Position numbers and translations under genes: made by a program
Assembly: GCF_027922045.1 (NCBI RefSeq)
Contig: NZ_BSEX01000004.1
Coordinates: forward strand, 290,378-354,377
Source of the DNA: Microbacterium terregens
GTDB lineage: Bacteria > Pseudomonadota > Alphaproteobacteria > Sphingomonadales > Sphingomonadaceae
Length of the DNA: 64,000 nt
Direction: 5' to 3'
Shown here: in pieces, positions 55,988 to 64,000 of the stretch
How the letters are laid out: each line of letters opens with the position of its first letter
Numbering within the stretch: position 1 is the stretch's first letter
Notes under the pieces: generated by a model
What the model was told of the DNA's origin: nothing
Database searches by the model: none
Seen by the model: only the letters and a program-made list of their open reading frames with translations

Positions 55988-56085
55988 TACCCCGGCGGAG
56001 GCCGGGGTCCAGTTGGGAAGGCTTGGCGGATGAAGCGCCTGCATCGGCCGCTATCCCACCTGGGCCCCGGCCTCCGCCGGGGTAC
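55988..56085. repeat. Intergenic palindromic repeat, family C, copy 2
   Basis: TACCCCGGCGGAGGCCGGGG followed by TCCAGTTGGGA; the other end is the inverted CCTGGGCCCCGGCCTCC and GCCGGGGTA. It lies in the convergent gap between the monooxygenase and the polyprenyl synthetase, stopping 3 bp before the latter's stop. Confidence 0.87.
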
Positions 56086-56088
56086 AAG

Positions 56089-57111
56089 TTAGTACGCCCG
56101 CGCGACCGCGAACTCGACCGCCTCGACCATCGCGTCCTTGGCCGCGCCGTCCGCGAACGGCGCCAGCGACTCGATCGCCCGCTGCCCGTAATGCCGCGCC
56201 CGTGCCATGGTGTCCTCGACCGCCCGGCTGCTGCGCACCAGCTCGACCGCATGGGCGAAGTCGGCGTCGGTCGCGCGCCGGCCCGAAACCGCGTCGCGCC
56301 AGAAGCCGCGCGCCGCCTCGTCCCCGCGCGCATAGGCGAGGATCACCGGCAGCGTCATCTTGCCCTCACGGAAGTCGTCGCCCGCGTCCTTGCCCATGGT
56401 GGAGGCGTCCGAGACATAGTCGATCGCATCGTCCACCAGCTGGAACGCGATCCCCAGGTTGCGGCCATAGGCGTCGAGCGCCAGCTCCTCCGCCTGCGGC
56501 CGGTCCGCGACCACGCCCGCGATGCGGCAGGCGGCGGCAAACAGCGCGGCGGTCTTGGCGCCGATGATGTCGAGGTAGCGGTCCTCGTGCAGGTCGACCC
56601 GGCGCACGGCGGTCAGCTGGTTGACCTCGCCTTCCGCGATCACCGCCGAGGCGTTCGACAGGATCTTGAGCGCGGCCAGGCTGTCCGCCTCCACCATCAG
56701 CTCGAACGAGCGGCTGAACAGGAAGTCGCCGACCAGGACGCTCGCCGGATTGCCCCAGATGATGTTGGCGGTGCGCTTGCCGCGGCGCAGGTCCGATCCG
56801 TCGACCACATCGTCGTGGAGCAGCGTCGCGGTGTGGATGAACTCCACCGCCGCTGCGAGCAGGTGGTGGCGCGTGCCGTGGTACCCCAGCAGCTGCGCGC
56901 TCGCGAGCGTCAGCATCGGGCGCATCCGCTTGCCACCGCCCGAGATCAGGTGGCCGGCCAGCTCCGGGATCAGCGGAATCTTGGAATGCATGCGATCGAC
57001 GATCACCGCGTTGACGGCCGCCATGTCCTCGGCGACGAGCGTCATCATCGGATCGAGCGACGGGTCCTTCACGCGACCGGTCGGGGTGAGGCGGTGTACG
57101 GTGGCACTCAT
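56089..57111 (-). CDS. ispB: All-trans polyprenyl (octa/decaprenyl) diphosphate synthase
   Basis: 340 residues. Makes the isoprenoid side chain of ubiquinone. First Asp-rich motif LLHDDVVDGSDLRRG (DDVVD 100-104), second QLVDDAIDY (DDAID 227-231), plus SGGGKRMRPMLTL and GEVNQL. ATG at 57111. Divergent from chorismate mutase, 107 bp away. It fits with ubiG in the same window as ubiquinone synthesis, though not in one operon. Confidence 0.94.
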   Translation of the reverse strand: MSATVHRLTPTGRVKDPSLDPMMTLVAEDMAAVNAVIVDRMHSKIPLIPELAGHLISGGGKRMRPMLTLASAQLLGYHGTRHHLLAAAVEFIHTATLLHDDVVDGSDLRRGKRTANIIWGNPASVLVGDFLFSRSFELMVEADSLAALKILSNASAVIAEGEVNQLTAVRRVDLHEDRYLDIIGAKTAALFAAACRIAGVVADRPQAEELALDAYGRNLGIAFQLVDDAIDYVSDASTMGKDAGDDFREGKMTLPVILAYARGDEAARGFWRDAVSGRRATDADFAHAVELVRSSRAVEDTMARARHYGQRAIESLAPFADGAAKDAMVEAVEFAVARAY

Positions 57112-57218
57112 GCCACGCCGATGTGGCTGCAACGCGGGGCGAACGCAAGGCCGGCGGGCTTGCGTAACCCGGAAAGCGACGCGAAAAGCGCCCGCACGCG
57201 CCCGAGGGAAGGACTGGG

Positions 57219-57500
57219 ATGACCGACGACACGCTGGCCCGCTATCGCCAGAGCATCGACAACATCGACGCCGCCCTGGTGTTCATGCTGGCGGAGCGCT
57301 TCAAGGTCACCCAGGCGGTCGGCCGCTACAAGGCGGAAAAGGACCTTCCCCCCGCCGATCCCGGCCGCGAGGAACGCCAGATCGCCCGGCTGCGCGCGCT
57401 TGCCCGCGATGCCGACCTCGATCCCGAATTCTCCGAGAAGTTCCTGCGCTTCATCATCGAGGAAGTGATCCGCCACCACACGCGGTTCCAGGCGAGCTGA
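57219..57500 (+). CDS. Chorismate mutase (AroQ class)
   Basis: 93 residues, all-helical AroQ type: RYRQSIDNIDAALVFMLAERFKVTQAVGRYKAEKDLPPADPGREERQIARL. Conserved Arg/Lys (RYKAEK) and the R-x2-Q of REERQI lie in the active-site pattern. Converts chorismate to prephenate for phenylalanine/tyrosine. No pheA fusion. ATG 57219 with GGAAGGA upstream. The GH130 gene begins 3 bp after its stop, an unusual neighbour. Confidence 0.93.
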   Translation: MTDDTLARYRQSIDNIDAALVFMLAERFKVTQAVGRYKAEKDLPPADPGREERQIARLRALARDADLDPEFSEKFLRFIIEEVIRHHTRFQAS

Positions 57501-57503
57501 ACC

Positions 57504-58616
57504 ATGGCGGACGACCGGATCGTCTTCGCCCCCGACGACGTCGACCTTTCCCGCTCGCCCCTTCGCCGCGGCATCGCCGAGCCGACCTTCGTGCTCGGCG
57601 CCTTCAACCCCGGCCTCACCCGCCTCGCCAACGGCAATCTGCTGCTGATGGTGCGCGTGGCCGAGGCGCTGGCCGAGCCGATCCGCGACGGCCACGTCCG
57701 CTCGATCCGCTGGACGCCCGCCGGCTACCGGCTCGACGCCTTCGACGCCGCGGGTGCCGACGTGGCCGACCCGCGCTTCTTCGTGCTGTCGGGCGGTGCC
57801 TATCCCTTCCTGGGGCTGACCTCGCTGTCGTGGCTGCTGCCCGTCGAGCTCGACCCGGAAGGAGAGCGCATCGTCGCAGTCCACTATGACCGCGCGATCG
57901 AGCCCGACGCCCGCCACGGCGAGTACGGCATCGAGGATCCGCGCATCGTCCGTATCGGCGATCGCTGGTGGATGACAGTCTGCGCGGTATCGGGCGGGCG
58001 GCTGTGCACCGCCATGTATGATTCCGCCGACGGGCTCGACTGGCGCTCGCGCGGGATGGTGCTCGACCACGGCAACAAGGACATGATCCCGTTCGAGGGG
58101 ACGGTCGGCGATCGCCACCTCGCCCTCACCCGCCCCCTGTCGGACGCCTGGTTTGCGATGCCGCCCGACGACGCCGAAGCCGGCGGCCCATCGATCAATC
58201 TCGCGACCTCGCCCGACATGCTGCACTGGCGCCCGGTCGCCGACTTCGCGATCCGGCCGCTGAAGGCCGCGGCCGCTTCCAAGCTCGGGGGCGGCACCCC
58301 GCCGGTGCGCACGAAACGCGGCTGGATGCTGCTCTACCACGGCGTCGAGAAGCAGGGCGCAGTCGGCGTCTACCGCACCTATCGCGCGCTGCTCGACGGC
58401 GACGACCCCACCCGCATCCTCGAGCGCGAGGAGTCGGTGCCGGTGCTGGAAGCCGCGCCCGACCTCATCGCCCCCTTCGCGCACCAGGCCTATCTGCCCC
58501 AGCCGGTGGTGTTCACGACCGGCATCGTCGACGCTGGCGACAGCTGGCTCGTCGCCTCGGGCGAAGCCGACCTCGCCTGCCGCATGACGCGCATATCCAA
58601 GGCGCGGCTGGACTAG
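57504..58616 (+). CDS. GH130 family glycosidase/phosphorylase-like protein, paralogue 2
   Basis: 370 residues. Same architecture as paralogue 1 (VLGAFNPGLTRLANGNLLLMVRVAEAL, LTSLSWLLPVELD, YGIEDPRIVRIGDRWWMT with GIEDPR at 142-147, GGGTPPVRTKRGWMLLYHGVE) and the same end (GEADLACRMTRI). Many blocks are identical while others differ, so this is an old duplication, not a recent one. Coupled to chorismate mutase (3-bp gap). Cytoplasmic. Confidence 0.88.
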   Translation: MADDRIVFAPDDVDLSRSPLRRGIAEPTFVLGAFNPGLTRLANGNLLLMVRVAEALAEPIRDGHVRSIRWTPAGYRLDAFDAAGADVADPRFFVLSGGAYPFLGLTSLSWLLPVELDPEGERIVAVHYDRAIEPDARHGEYGIEDPRIVRIGDRWWMTVCAVSGGRLCTAMYDSADGLDWRSRGMVLDHGNKDMIPFEGTVGDRHLALTRPLSDAWFAMPPDDAEAGGPSINLATSPDMLHWRPVADFAIRPLKAAAASKLGGGTPPVRTKRGWMLLYHGVEKQGAVGVYRTYRALLDGDDPTRILEREESVPVLEAAPDLIAPFAHQAYLPQPVVFTTGIVDAGDSWLVASGEADLACRMTRISKARLD

Positions 58617-58643
58617 GCCCAACGGTTGCAGGCACCGGAAGCC

Positions 58644-58721
58644 GTGCTCCTGCGCAGGCAGGAGCCCAGGGCCGCAGGCGTCGCGCTCGATAACCCTGGG
58701 CTCCTGCCTGCGCAGGAGCAC
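58644..58721. repeat. Intergenic palindromic repeat, family B, copy 3
   Basis: GTGCTCCTGCGCAGGCAGGAGCCCAGGG with the inverted end CCCTGGGCTCCTGCCTG and CGCAGGAGCAC. Convergent gap between GH130 paralogue 2 and the small secreted protein. Confidence 0.88.
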
Positions 58722-58732
58722 GGTGAAGCGCT

Positions 58733-59083
58733 CTAATCGGCCTTGCGATACGCCCCGCGCAAATTCTCCATCGGCACCAGCGCGCGGTCCTTCGCGATCG
58801 TCAGCTGCATCCGCGCAAAGATCGACTCCATGCCGTCCTCGGCCAGCATGCCCGGGTCGGCCACCAGCGTCAGCGTGTCGCCCGATCGCGTCCAGCTGCC
58901 CTCCACTGCTAGGTCGAGCGCGCCATAGGCCAGGAACCACCGGTAGCGGCCGTCGCCGCGCAGCAGCAGCTCCGATCCGACCTCCGTCATGCCCGAAAGA
59001 TAATAATGCCCGGGCAGCCCCTGCGGCGCGGCCACGACCGCGGCCGGGACCATCAGCAATCCAGGGAACACCCAGCGTGTCAT
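58733..59083 (-). CDS. Small secreted protein of unknown function
   Basis: 116 residues. Signal peptide MTRWVFPGLLMVPAAVVAA with cut near AA-PQG, then a beta-rich domain (GHYYLSGMTEVGSELLLRGDGRYRWFLAYGALDLAVEGSWTRSGDTLTL) that resembles small lipocalin-like or hydrophobic-pocket folds, without a family I recognise. It starts 4 bp after the smc stop, so it is in the smc operon. Role unknown. Confidence 0.78.
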   Translation of the reverse strand: MTRWVFPGLLMVPAAVVAAPQGLPGHYYLSGMTEVGSELLLRGDGRYRWFLAYGALDLAVEGSWTRSGDTLTLVADPGMLAEDGMESIFARMQLTIAKDRALVPMENLRGAYRKAD

Positions 59084-59087
59084 GCGC

Positions 59088-62000
59088 CTACTCCGCCGCC
59101 AGCAACGTCTCGGCGCCGCGCAGGTCCACCGACACCAGCCGGCTCACCCCCTGCTCGACCATCGTCACCCCGAACAGCCGGTGCATCCGGCTCATCGTCG
59201 CGGCGTTGTGCGTGACGATCAGATAACGCGTCTCGGTCTCTTGCGTCATCCGCTCGAGCAGATCGCAGAAGCGATCGATGTTCGCATCGTCGAGCGGCGC
59301 ATCGACCTCGTCCAGCACGCAGATCGGCGCCGGGCTCGTCAGGAACAGCCCGAAGATCAGCGCCACCGCGGTCAGCGCCTGCTCGCCGCCCGACAAGAGC
59401 GTCAGTGACTGGAGCCGCTTGCCCGGCGGCTGCGCCAGAATCTCCAATCCCGCCTCCAGCGGATCGTCCGAGTCGACCAGCGCCAGATGCGCCTGCCCGC
59501 CGTTGAACAGCGTGCCGAACAGCCGCTGGAAATGCTCGTTGACCGCATGAAAGGCCGCGAGCAGCCGCTGCCGCCCCTCGCGATTGAGGATGCCGATCGA
59601 TCCGCGCAGGCGATTCACCGCCAGCTCCAGCTCAGCGCGCTCGCGGTCGCCGCTCGCTCGCGCCGCATCCAGCTCCGCCAGTTCGCGATCCGCCACCAGA
59701 TTGACCGGGCCGATGCGCTCACGCTCCGCGGTGAGCCGGTCGTGCGCCGCCGCCTCGGCCTCGGGCGTCGCCACCTCGGCGCTCTCGAACTCCAGCCGCT
59801 CCGGCAGCAAGGGCGGCGGACATTCGAAGCGTTCGCCCGACAGCCGTGCCGTCTCCACCCGCCGCTGATCGTGGTTCTCCGCACGCGCCGCCGCACCCGC
59901 GCGCGCCTCGCGCGCCGCAGCCAGCGCCTCGCCGATCGCCCGCAACGCCGCTTCCGCAGCCCGCAGCGCCTGTTCGGCGGCCTGTTCTTCGCGCTGGGCG
60001 GCATCCACCGCCTCGCGCGCGCCCAGCAAGGTCGCCGTCACACTGTCGATCTCCAGCGACAGCGCGTCCGGCCGCCCGGCGATCGCGTCGCGCTCGCGCG
60101 CGCTGTCGGCGGCGCGCTTGTCGAGATCGGCGATGCGCCGCGCCGCCTCGCCCGCGCGCTGTTTCCAGCCCTTGGCCTCCGCCGCCGCCGCCGTAATCCG
60201 CGCCCGCGCTGCCGTCGCGGCCCGCTCGCGTTCGGCCGCCGCCGCCCGCGCGTCCGCCACGCCGCCGCGTCGCGCCTCCGCCTCGGCCGACAGCCGGGCG
60301 ACCTCCGCCTGAGTCCCGCTTCCGTCCGGCAGCGCCGCCACGGCCGCTTCCGCGCGCGTCGCTTCGCCCGCCGCCTCTTCCAGATCGAGCGCCGCCCGGC
60401 GCTGGCGCGCGGCGAGGTCGGCGCGCTGCGACTCGGCGCGCTCGATCGCCGCCACCGCCCGGTCTTCCGCGCGCGCCGCCTCACGCGCGGCGGCTTCGTG
60501 CGATTCCACGCTGCGCCGCGCCTCGGTCGCCTGCGCCTTCGCCGCGCGTATCGCTGCTTCCGCGTCGGTGAGCGCCGCCGCCGCCTGCTCGACCGCCGCT
60601 GCAGCCTGCGGACGCACCGCCGCAATCGCGCGCAGCCGGTTCGCACGCTCCAGCCGCTCCGCCGCCGCCGCGCCACCCCCGGCCACCGCACGGAACCCGT
60701 CCCAGCGCCGGAGCGCCCCGTCGAGCGTCACCAGCCGCTGGCCGACCGCCAGTGCGATGCCGGTGTCGATCTCGCACACGAACACCTGGGCGAGCCTCCG
60801 CCCCAGCACCTCCGGCGCCACCACCTGCCCCGACAGCCGCGAAACACCCGGCGGGGGCGGCGGGTCGGCGGCGGTCCCCTCGGCCCCGCCCCAATAGCGC
60901 TCGTCCGCCGCATCAAGCCCAGCCTCGACATCGTCGCCCAGTGCCGCCGCCAGCGCGCGTTCATAGCCGGGCGCCACCTCCAGCCGGTCGAGCAGCCGCT
61001 CGCGCCCGCCGCGCCGCTGCCCGCGCTCCAGCGCCGCCGCCTCGCCATCGAGCGCCGCCAGTTCCGCCGCCGCGGTCGCCCGCGCCGCCTGTGCCGCCTC
61101 GCGCCGCGTCCCCTGCGCCCGCTCCTCGGCATCCGCCGCCGCCAGCGCCGCCCGCGCCTGCTCGATCGCGCCCAGCGCCGCGACGCGGGCCGCGACGGCC
61201 GCCGCACGTGCGGCATGAAGCGGCGCCGCATCGGCTAGCGCCGCGAGCTCGGCCGCGATCCGCCGCTCATCCCGAGTTGCCCGCTCCAGCCGCGCCTGCG
61301 CAGCCTGCAGTGCCGCGCGTGCGACGCGCACGTCTGCAAGCTCGCTCGCCTGCCGCGCCAGCGCCTGGGCAAGCGCCACCTCGGCATCGCGGCTCGCCTG
61401 CTCGGCCGCCGCCAGGGCCGCGGCCAGCTCCGGCAGCGCCGCGTCGGCCGCCGCCGCCTCGGCCTCCAGGGCCTTGCTCTCGGCCGAAAGCCGCGCCAGC
61501 GCCTCGGCCGCATCGCTCGCCAGCGCGCCCTCGCGCCCGCGATCCTCGGCGATGCGCCCAATCGCCGCTTCCAGTTCGCGCAACCGCCGTTCGGCAGCCC
61601 CGCGTTGCGCCACCAGCGCCTCACGTCGGTGCGTCGCCTCGGACAGCGCGTCGCGCGCCGCCTGGGCGGTGCCGCGATGGGTGCCGAGCGCCGCCACCGC
61701 TGCCACCTGCGCCGCTTCCGCCGCCGCCTGTTCGGCCGTGCGGCTCGCCACCAGCGCGTCCGCCTCCTTGGCTTCGGCCCGCGCCGCATCCGCCGCCGCT
61801 GCCGCATCGCGCCAGCGCGCAAAGATCAGCCGCGCCTCGGCGACCCGGATCCGCCCCGACAGCTCGCGATAACGTTCCGCCTGCCGCGCCTGCCGTCGCA
61901 GCTGCGCGATCCGCCCATCCTGGTCGGCGAGCACCTCCGCCAGCCGGGCCAGATTGGCCTCGGTCGCGCGCAGCCGGTTCTCGGCATCCCGCCTGCGGAC

Positions 62001-62501
62001 ATGCAGCCCGGCGATCCCCGCCGCCTCCTCCAGCATCGCCCGCCGCTCGGCCGGCTTGGCGGAGATGACGGCGCTGATCCGGTTCTGGCTGACGAGTGCG
62101 GGCGAATGCGCACCGGTCGCGGCGTCGGCGAACAGCAGCGCCACGTCCTTGGCGCGCACGTCGCGGCCGTTGATGCGATAGGCGGAGCCGGCACCGCGCT
62201 CGATCCGGCGCACCACCTCCACTTCCTCCGCGTCCGGCCCGACTTCGTCGGCCAGGATCGACACTTCGGCGAAGTCCCGCGGCGGGCGCGTCGCGGTGCC
62301 GGCGAAGATCACGTCCTCCATCGCCGCGCCGCGCATCGACCGGGCGCTATTCTCGCCCATGGTCCAGCGCAGTGCTTCGAGGAGGTTCGATTTCCCGCAG
62401 CCATTGGGGCCGACCACGCCGGTCAGCCCCGCTTCGATCACCAGGTCGGACGCGTCGACGAAGCTTTTGAAGCCGGACAGGCGCAGCCGCCGGATCCGCA
62501 T
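59088..62501 (-). CDS. smc: Chromosome segregation protein SMC
   Basis: 1137 residues. Head motif VVGPNGCGKSNLLEALRWTMGE (Walker A) at the N-terminus. Two Ala/Arg-rich coiled coils flank a hinge region around residues 500-600, and the C-terminal head has LLSGGEQALTAVALIFGLF (signature) and PICVLDEVDAPLDDANIDRFC (Walker B). Organises the chromosome with ScpAB. Length is slightly short for the family but all head motifs are present. The small secreted gene follows it. Confidence 0.95.
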   Translation of the reverse strand: MRIRRLRLSGFKSFVDASDLVIEAGLTGVVGPNGCGKSNLLEALRWTMGENSARSMRGAAMEDVIFAGTATRPPRDFAEVSILADEVGPDAEEVEVVRRIERGAGSAYRINGRDVRAKDVALLFADAATGAHSPALVSQNRISAVISAKPAERRAMLEEAAGIAGLHVRRRDAENRLRATEANLARLAEVLADQDGRIAQLRRQARQAERYRELSGRIRVAEARLIFARWRDAAAAADAARAEAKEADALVASRTAEQAAAEAAQVAAVAALGTHRGTAQAARDALSEATHRREALVAQRGAAERRLRELEAAIGRIAEDRGREGALASDAAEALARLSAESKALEAEAAAADAALPELAAALAAAEQASRDAEVALAQALARQASELADVRVARAALQAAQARLERATRDERRIAAELAALADAAPLHAARAAAVAARVAALGAIEQARAALAAADAEERAQGTRREAAQAARATAAAELAALDGEAAALERGQRRGGRERLLDRLEVAPGYERALAAALGDDVEAGLDAADERYWGGAEGTAADPPPPPGVSRLSGQVVAPEVLGRRLAQVFVCEIDTGIALAVGQRLVTLDGALRRWDGFRAVAGGGAAAAERLERANRLRAIAAVRPQAAAAVEQAAAALTDAEAAIRAAKAQATEARRSVESHEAAAREAARAEDRAVAAIERAESQRADLAARQRRAALDLEEAAGEATRAEAAVAALPDGSGTQAEVARLSAEAEARRGGVADARAAAAERERAATAARARITAAAAEAKGWKQRAGEAARRIADLDKRAADSARERDAIAGRPDALSLEIDSVTATLLGAREAVDAAQREEQAAEQALRAAEAALRAIGEALAAAREARAGAAARAENHDQRRVETARLSGERFECPPPLLPERLEFESAEVATPEAEAAAHDRLTAERERIGPVNLVADRELAELDAARASGDRERAELELAVNRLRGSIGILNREGRQRLLAAFHAVNEHFQRLFGTLFNGGQAHLALVDSDDPLEAGLEILAQPPGKRLQSLTLLSGGEQALTAVALIFGLFLTSPAPICVLDEVDAPLDDANIDRFCDLLERMTQETETRYLIVTHNAATMSRMHRLFGVTMVEQGVSRLVSVDLRGAETLLAAE

Positions 62502-62528
62502 CGCCGCACGCGCCCGGTCAGAAGGCGA

Positions 62529-63260
62529 TCAGGCGCCGGCGTCGCGCAGCGCCGCCTCGACCTGCGTCCAGTTCACCGCGTCCAGCTTGTTGTCGTTCAG
62601 GAAGAAGCTGGGCGTGCCCGTCACCTTGTCGGCGGCTTCCTCGGTGATCTTGACGAGCGCCTCCAGCCCCTTCTGGTCGGCCAGGCACTGGCGCGCCTTT
62701 GCCTCGGGAATGCCGCGCTGCTTGACGAAGTCGATGTAGCCCAGCTGCTGCGCCCAAAGCGAAACCGCCTGGGCCGGCGGCATCTGCTGCACCTGCGCCT
62801 GGAAGCTTTCCGGCAGCGACTGGAGCTTGTCCAGCACCGCATTCTGGTTGGCGTACATCTGGTCCAGGATCGGGAAGAACGGCCCCGTCCCGCCGCAGCG
62901 GCCGAGCAGCCCGGCGGCAAGATCCGGTGCGCCGTGGACCGCGAAATCGCGGAACTCGTAGGAGACCTTGCCGCTCGCGACATAGGTATCCGCCAGCGCC
63001 GGCACCGAATCGCGGCCGAACTGGCCGCAGGTCGGGCAGGTGCGCGATCCATATTCGACCAGCTTGATCGCCGCGTCCGGGTTGCCCATGCGATAGCCGC
63101 CCTCCGGCGTCACCGACACCGTCTCGGCCCAGTTCGTGCCGGCCGGTGCCGCCACCGCCGCCACCTTCTGCGCGGGCGCGCCGCTGTTGCCGGAGCCCGC
63201 GTCCCCACCACCGCAACCGACGAGCAGGAGAAGGGGCAGCAGGGGAAGAGCGATACGCAT
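62529..63260 (-). CDS. Thioredoxin-fold lipoprotein, DsbA/DsbG-like (CPTC)
   Basis: 243 residues. Lipobox LLLVGC (Cys16), then TCPTCGQFG, a CxxC with CPTC, in VEYGSRTCPTCGQFGRDSVPAL. Thioredoxin fold continues with YEFRDFAVHG and GTPSFFLND (cis-Pro loop). A periplasmic thiol oxidoreductase, probably for disulfide formation or isomerisation. Lies 27 bp after smc stop upstream and shares layout with the next gene; partners for reoxidation are not in view. Confidence 0.88.
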   Translation of the reverse strand: MRIALPLLPLLLLVGCGGGDAGSGNSGAPAQKVAAVAAPAGTNWAETVSVTPEGGYRMGNPDAAIKLVEYGSRTCPTCGQFGRDSVPALADTYVASGKVSYEFRDFAVHGAPDLAAGLLGRCGGTGPFFPILDQMYANQNAVLDKLQSLPESFQAQVQQMPPAQAVSLWAQQLGYIDFVKQRGIPEAKARQCLADQKGLEALVKITEEAADKVTGTPSFFLNDNKLDAVNWTQVEAALRDAGA

Positions 63261-63289
63261 GATATTGGCTCCGTGAAGAGAAAGGGGGT

Positions 63290-63973
63290 TCAGCGCTGCA
63301 GCGCCTGGCGCAGCGGGGGCTCGACCTCGGCCCAGCTGTTCGCGGCCAGCAGGTTGCCGTCGATCTCGAAGCTCGGCGTGCCCTCGATCCGGCCCTGGAC
63401 CTTCTCGGTCGCAGCGACGAGTTCCTGGCGCGCGGCCGGGTCGACCAGGCAGCGGTCCGCCTGCTGGGCGGTGAGCCCGCTGCGCGTCATCAGCGCGGTC
63501 AGCCCCGAACCCGCGGCGATGCGCCGCAGCCGTGCCTCGAGCGTCGTCGCGCCCTTGAACGAATCGGGCTTGGCCTGGAACGCCATCGCCTTGTCGAGCA
63601 GCGCCTTCTGGTTGGCAAAGATCAGCGCGTGCTGACGCGCGAACCGCGCCGTCCCGCCGCAGCGGGCGAGCAGCGCGCTCGCAAGGTCCAGCGGATCGCG
63701 CACGAAGTTGCGGATCTCCACCCGGACCTGGCCGTTGCGGACCAGCCCGTCATGGAGCGGCGCCTTGGATTCCTCGACGAAATGGCCGCAGTGCGGACAG
63801 GTGTAGCTGACATATTCGACCAGCGTGACGCGCGCCTTGGGGTTTCCGATCTGGAAACCGCCGCTTGCTGCCTTCACCGTCACCGTGCGCCAGTCGCGTG
63901 CCGGCTGCGCCTCCGCGCCGCCCATCATCACCAGCCCCGCGAGCACACCCGCGAGCACCCCCAGCAACCGCAT
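63290..63973 (-). CDS. Thioredoxin-fold periplasmic protein, DsbA-like (CPHC)
   Basis: 227 residues. Signal peptide (GVLAGVLAGLVMMGGAEA), then VEYVSYTCPHCGHFVEE with CPHC, the typical DsbA active site, and GTPSFEIDGN near the end. ATG 63973. It lies 29 bp before the CPTC paralogue on the same strand, so the two likely form an operon with smc further on. Substrate of the oxidation unknown. Confidence 0.9.
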   Translation of the reverse strand: MRLLGVLAGVLAGLVMMGGAEAQPARDWRTVTVKAASGGFQIGNPKARVTLVEYVSYTCPHCGHFVEESKAPLHDGLVRNGQVRVEIRNFVRDPLDLASALLARCGGTARFARQHALIFANQKALLDKAMAFQAKPDSFKGATTLEARLRRIAAGSGLTALMTRSGLTAQQADRCLVDPAARQELVAATEKVQGRIEGTPSFEIDGNLLAANSWAEVEPPLRQALQR

Positions 63974-64000
63974 CAACGAACCTTTCCCAGAACCGGAATC

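Noticed and set aside
63977..64000. Last 24 bases as part of another gene
   Set aside because: Too short to place; no start or stop of a neighbouring gene can be identified.

Overview
The window is high-GC DNA from an alphaproteobacterium, most likely of the family Sphingomonadaceae (Sphingomonas-like). The evidence is a circularly permuted two-piece tmRNA gene with tag ANDNEALAIAA, a YlxR/L7Ae-like protein in the nusA-infB operon, a hairpin leader before serC, SDHAF4-type and zf-CHCC small proteins, and several families of intergenic palindromes. It reads as core chromosome: I found no rRNA, tRNA, CRISPR array, prophage or classical insertion sequence.

Layout. 1-2.9 kb is the edge of an exopolysaccharide/PEP-CTERM (XrtA) locus: partial prsK histidine kinase, an EpsB-type sugar transferase and, divergently, mannose-1-phosphate guanylyltransferase. 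3.0-5.3 kb holds an Rrf2 regulator, ssrA, an NTF2/DUF4440-like protein and a DUF4118/HisKA_2 sensor kinase. 5.4-18 kb is the translation/RNA cluster on the minus strand, in transcription order rimP-nusA-tautomerase-ylxR-infB-rbfA-vapB-vapC-tdk-(repeat)-site-2 protease-truB-rpsO-pnp, with three factor-independent terminators. 18-24 kb carries a PQQ-type sugar dehydrogenase lipoprotein, hisZ and the serine pathway genes serC and serA. 24-31.7 kb carries an extensin-like lipoprotein, a LOG protein, an SDHAF4-like gene, rsmB, rpe, a heparinase-family protein and purH. 31.8-40 kb has a flippase, polA, a class A beta-lactamase-like lipoprotein, nadB and an ABC ATPase. 40-44.8 kb has a zinc-finger protein, tldD, a DUF2007 protein, a sigma-54 promoter driving glnK-amtB, and rpoZ. 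44.9-49.4 kb is an ABC exporter whose permease is fused to an M1 peptidase. 49.5-58.6 kb holds two GH130 glycosidase paralogues on opposite strands. Between them lie an SDR, a DUF1810 protein, ubiG, lysC, yjbQ, a DUF559 nuclease, a nitronate monooxygenase, a polyprenyl synthetase and chorismate mutase. 58.7-64 kb has a small secreted protein, smc and two DsbA-like thiol oxidoreductases.

The most unusual signal is a 463-bp unit at 54362-54824. A DUF559 (PD-(D/E)XK-like) nuclease gene sits between two inverted copies of one palindromic repeat, and the repeat on its 3' side supplies its last codons and stop. Also notable are a vapBC-tdk block wedged between rbfA and truB, a palindrome just before the vapB start, a serC hairpin leader with a TTG start, and at least twelve intergenic repeat copies in three further families.

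Coordinates come from reading the sequence and checking start and stop codons by eye. Family names come from motif recognition, not database searches.
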